Source: UBA6016 sp964568395
GTDB taxonomy: Bacteria; Campylobacterota; Campylobacteria; Campylobacterales; UBA6016
Direction: 5' to 3'
Assembly (NCBI GenBank): GCA_964568395.1
Contig: CAZMPN010000016.1
Coordinates: 1-41,439, forward strand
DNA length: 41,439 bases
Part shown: positions 39,587 to 41,439 of the stretch, piece after piece
Layout: the number at the start of each line of letters is the position of its first letter
How positions within the stretch are numbered: position 1 is the stretch's first letter
Made by a program: the position numbers and the translations under genes
Notes under the pieces: model-generated
What the model was told of the DNA's origin: nothing
Databases searched by the model: none
Seen by the model: only the letters and a program-made list of their open reading frames with translations

Positions 39587-41439
39587 ATGATAGAAAAAAG
39601 ACTAAACGAATTAAACCCATCCCAGAAAGACGCCGCGACCACCGTCGACGGGCCTCTTCTCATACTGGCGGGCGCCGGCAGCGGCAAGACGAAGACCATT
39701 ACGACAAGGCTTGCATATCTGCTAAGCCTAGGAATAGACCCCGCAAATACGCTGACTCTAACTTTTACGAATAAAGCCGCCGAAGAGATGAGAAACAGGG
39801 CGCTTTCGATGATAGATTCGCCGCTCTATCCTCCGCTTCTTTGCACGTTCCATAAGTTCGGGCTTATATTCTTGAGGTTTTATATCCAAAAACTTGGGCG
39901 TGAAAACTCGTTTAGCGTGATAGATACCGACGACAAAAACAAGATATTGAAGCCCTTCTGTAAGGATTTTCCGGCATCAACGGCCGCGCACGCCATATCA
40001 AGCTACAAAAACGAGCTCCTCTCTCCCGAAGAGGTCCGTAAAGCCGCAAAAAACGAGCTTGAAGCCGAGATAGCGACCGTTTACGCCAAATATGAAGAAT
40101 ATATAACGGCGAACAATCTTGTCGATTTCGACGATTTGCTGCTTTTACCCTATAAGATACTAAGCCGCTTCGAGGACGTAGCCAGACAGACAAGCCAAAA
40201 ATATCAATATATAATGGTAGACGAGTATCAGGATACCAATTCGTTGCAGTTCGAGCTTCTAAAAAAACTATGCTTTTTACACAACAATCTTTGCGTAGTA
40301 GGCGACGACGACCAGAGCATATATAGCTTCCGCGGGGCGAAAGTAGAAAATATCCTCTCTTTCGAATCCTCGTTCGGCGAGGCAAAAGTCGTCAAACTGG
40401 AAGAGAACTACCGCTCAAGCGCAAATATATTGGAAATAGCAAACTCGGTTATATCGAACAATAAACACAGGTATGAAAAAAAGCTGAAGCCGACCAGAAA
40501 ATCGATGGAGGACGTAGAGTACAAAAACTTTGCGGACGAGAAAGAGGAGGCGACGTGGATCGCCAAAACGATAAAAGAGATGGTAAAAAAAGGCGAAAAT
40601 CCTTCCGATATAGCCGTCTTGTTTCGTGTAAACGCCGTCTCCAGGGCTATCGAAGAGGGCTTTAGGGCCCAAAATCTCGGGTACGTGTTTATAGGCGGCA
40701 TGAAGTTTTACGAAAGAGTAGAGATAAGGGACGCCATAGCGTATTTGAGGCTGGCGATAAATCCAGGCGACGACTTCTCTTTAAAAAGGGTCATAAACAA
40801 ACCGAAAAGAGGCATAGGAAAAACAAGCATAGAGAAACTGGACGCTCTGTGCGCGCGACTAAACGTCAAGACGTTTGAGCTTTTATCGAACGATTTTTAC
40901 AACGACGCCGTTTTGCAAAACGTCGGCAAAAAGAGTTTCGGGGAGCTAAAAAATTTCGTAAAAATAATCGAAGAGTTGCGGATACAAAAAGAGAAATCGA
41001 CGTTTTCGCTAATAGACGAGTTTGAAAACCTCACAGGCCTAAAAAAATTCTTTCTGTCGCTGCCCGGCGAGGAGGAGAGAGCCGCAAACCTGGACGAGTT
41101 TTACGGCTCGCTCAAAGAATACTTCAAGGCAAACCCGGAACAGGATATAGAGGAGTACCTGAACGACATCAGCATCCAAAGCGACGTAGACACGGCCGAC
41201 TTTGGCAGAGAGGTGCCTATTATGACCGTGCACGCCTCAAAAGGACTGGAATATAAAACGGTCTTTGTAGTGGCGATGGAGGAAGGGTTTTTCCCCGTTT
41301 CAAACGAACGCACAGACATGGAAGAGGAGCGCAGGCTTTGCTACGTAGCGTTCACTAGAGCCAAAGACAAGCTAATCATAACAAGCTCAAAAAGCAGATT
41401 TGTGTACGGTAAGAGAGACTACTGTCCTCCTAGCAGATT
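39587..41439 (+). CDS. uvrD: UvrD/Rep/PcrA-type superfamily 1 DNA helicase, 5' part
   Basis: First 617 codons; the gene runs off the right edge. 3'-5' helicase of repair or replication restart. Motifs in order: LNPSQKDAA (Q motif), GAGSGKTKTITTRL (Walker A, near 29), TFTNKAAEEM (Ia), VDFDDLLLL, IMVDEYQDTN (II), GDDDQSIYSFRGA (III), LEENYRSS (IV), VMTVHASKGLEY-type MTVHASKGLEYKTVF (V) and EERRLCYVAFTRAK (VI). ATG at 39587 is the best start (MIEKRLNELN) although I see no Shine-Dalgarno before it. The C-terminal accessory region is missing. Confidence 0.95.
   Translation, partial: MIEKRLNELNPSQKDAATTVDGPLLILAGAGSGKTKTITTRLAYLLSLGIDPANTLTLTFTNKAAEEMRNRALSMIDSPLYPPLLCTFHKFGLIFLRFYIQKLGRENSFSVIDTDDKNKILKPFCKDFPASTAAHAISSYKNELLSPEEVRKAAKNELEAEIATVYAKYEEYITANNLVDFDDLLLLPYKILSRFEDVARQTSQKYQYIMVDEYQDTNSLQFELLKKLCFLHNNLCVVGDDDQSIYSFRGAKVENILSFESSFGEAKVVKLEENYRSSANILEIANSVISNNKHRYEKKLKPTRKSMEDVEYKNFADEKEEATWIAKTIKEMVKKGENPSDIAVLFRVNAVSRAIEEGFRAQNLGYVFIGGMKFYERVEIRDAIAYLRLAINPGDDFSLKRVINKPKRGIGKTSIEKLDALCARLNVKTFELLSNDFYNDAVLQNVGKKSFGELKNFVKIIEELRIQKEKSTFSLIDEFENLTGLKKFFLSLPGEEERAANLDEFYGSLKEYFKANPEQDIEEYLNDISIQSDVDTADFGREVPIMTVHASKGLEYKTVFVVAMEEGFFPVSNERTDMEEERRLCYVAFTRAKDKLIITSSKSRFVYGKRDYCPPSR

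Noticed and set aside
1..41439. Mobile elements, prophage, integrase or att sites, tRNA or rRNA genes
   Set aside because: None seen; every stretch over 180 bases is filled by a recognisable or well-supported gene.

Overview
The window is a chromosomal segment from a motile member of the Campylobacterota (former Epsilonproteobacteria), most likely a Campylobacter-like organism of moderate GC content. The gene blocks point this way. From memory, mqnX-aroQ-folK-flhF-flhG-(membrane protein)-fliA-fliM-fliY corresponds to Campylobacter jejuni Cj0067-Cj0059c. The block dusB-(membrane protein)-dksA-rlmH-accD-inositol phosphatase corresponds to Cj0123c-Cj0128c, hemN plus an Fe-S protein to Cj0992c-Cj0991c, and fliN-fliO to Cj0351-Cj0352. 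Several promoters look campylobacterial: an extended -10 (TGn-TATAAT type) and no clear -35. I see no rRNA, tRNA, CRISPR array, insertion sequence or prophage. Coding density is very high. No species can be named from the sequence alone.

Left part (1-10287, mostly + strand): a partial menaquinone (futalosine pathway) deaminase faces away from a long operon. The operon starts with shikimate, peptidase and folate genes (aroQ, M24 peptidase, folK). It then becomes a flagellar control operon: polar-number regulators FlhF and FlhG, a small membrane protein, sigma-28, and switch proteins FliM and FliY. Next come oxygen-independent haem synthesis (hemN) and a translationally coupled Fe-S electron-transfer protein.

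Middle part (10284-25736): a two-gene signalling operon on the - strand pairs a nucleotide-cyclase-fold protein with a membrane dCache-HAMP-GGDEF diguanylate cyclase. It is divergent from lgt, a methyltransferase and phnA on the + strand. Then comes a long - strand run of housekeeping genes: comF, a DEAD-box helicase with an RGG tail, lepA, luxS, a 62-residue extremely acidic protein, prs, mnmA, a LOG-family protein, uvrA and a TauE/SafE permease. A 62-aa + strand gene sits between the helicase and lepA.

Right part (25833-41439): fliN and a FliO-like gene (+) converge on a tightly packed eight-gene - strand operon: gltB, gltD, inositol-phosphatase family gene, accD, rlmH, dksA, membrane protein, dusB. 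Then come recO and an unknown gene (+), a LysR regulator (-), an AT-rich intergenic region with a perfect palindrome, and a UvrD/Rep helicase that runs off the window.

The most unusual items are the cyclase-fold/GGDEF pair (substrate-specificity residues replaced), the acidic micro-protein coupled to luxS, a probable ATT start codon for folK, the hemN-coupled Fe-S protein, a run of TTG starts in the glt-dksA operon, and convergent genes whose stop codons overlap or abut.
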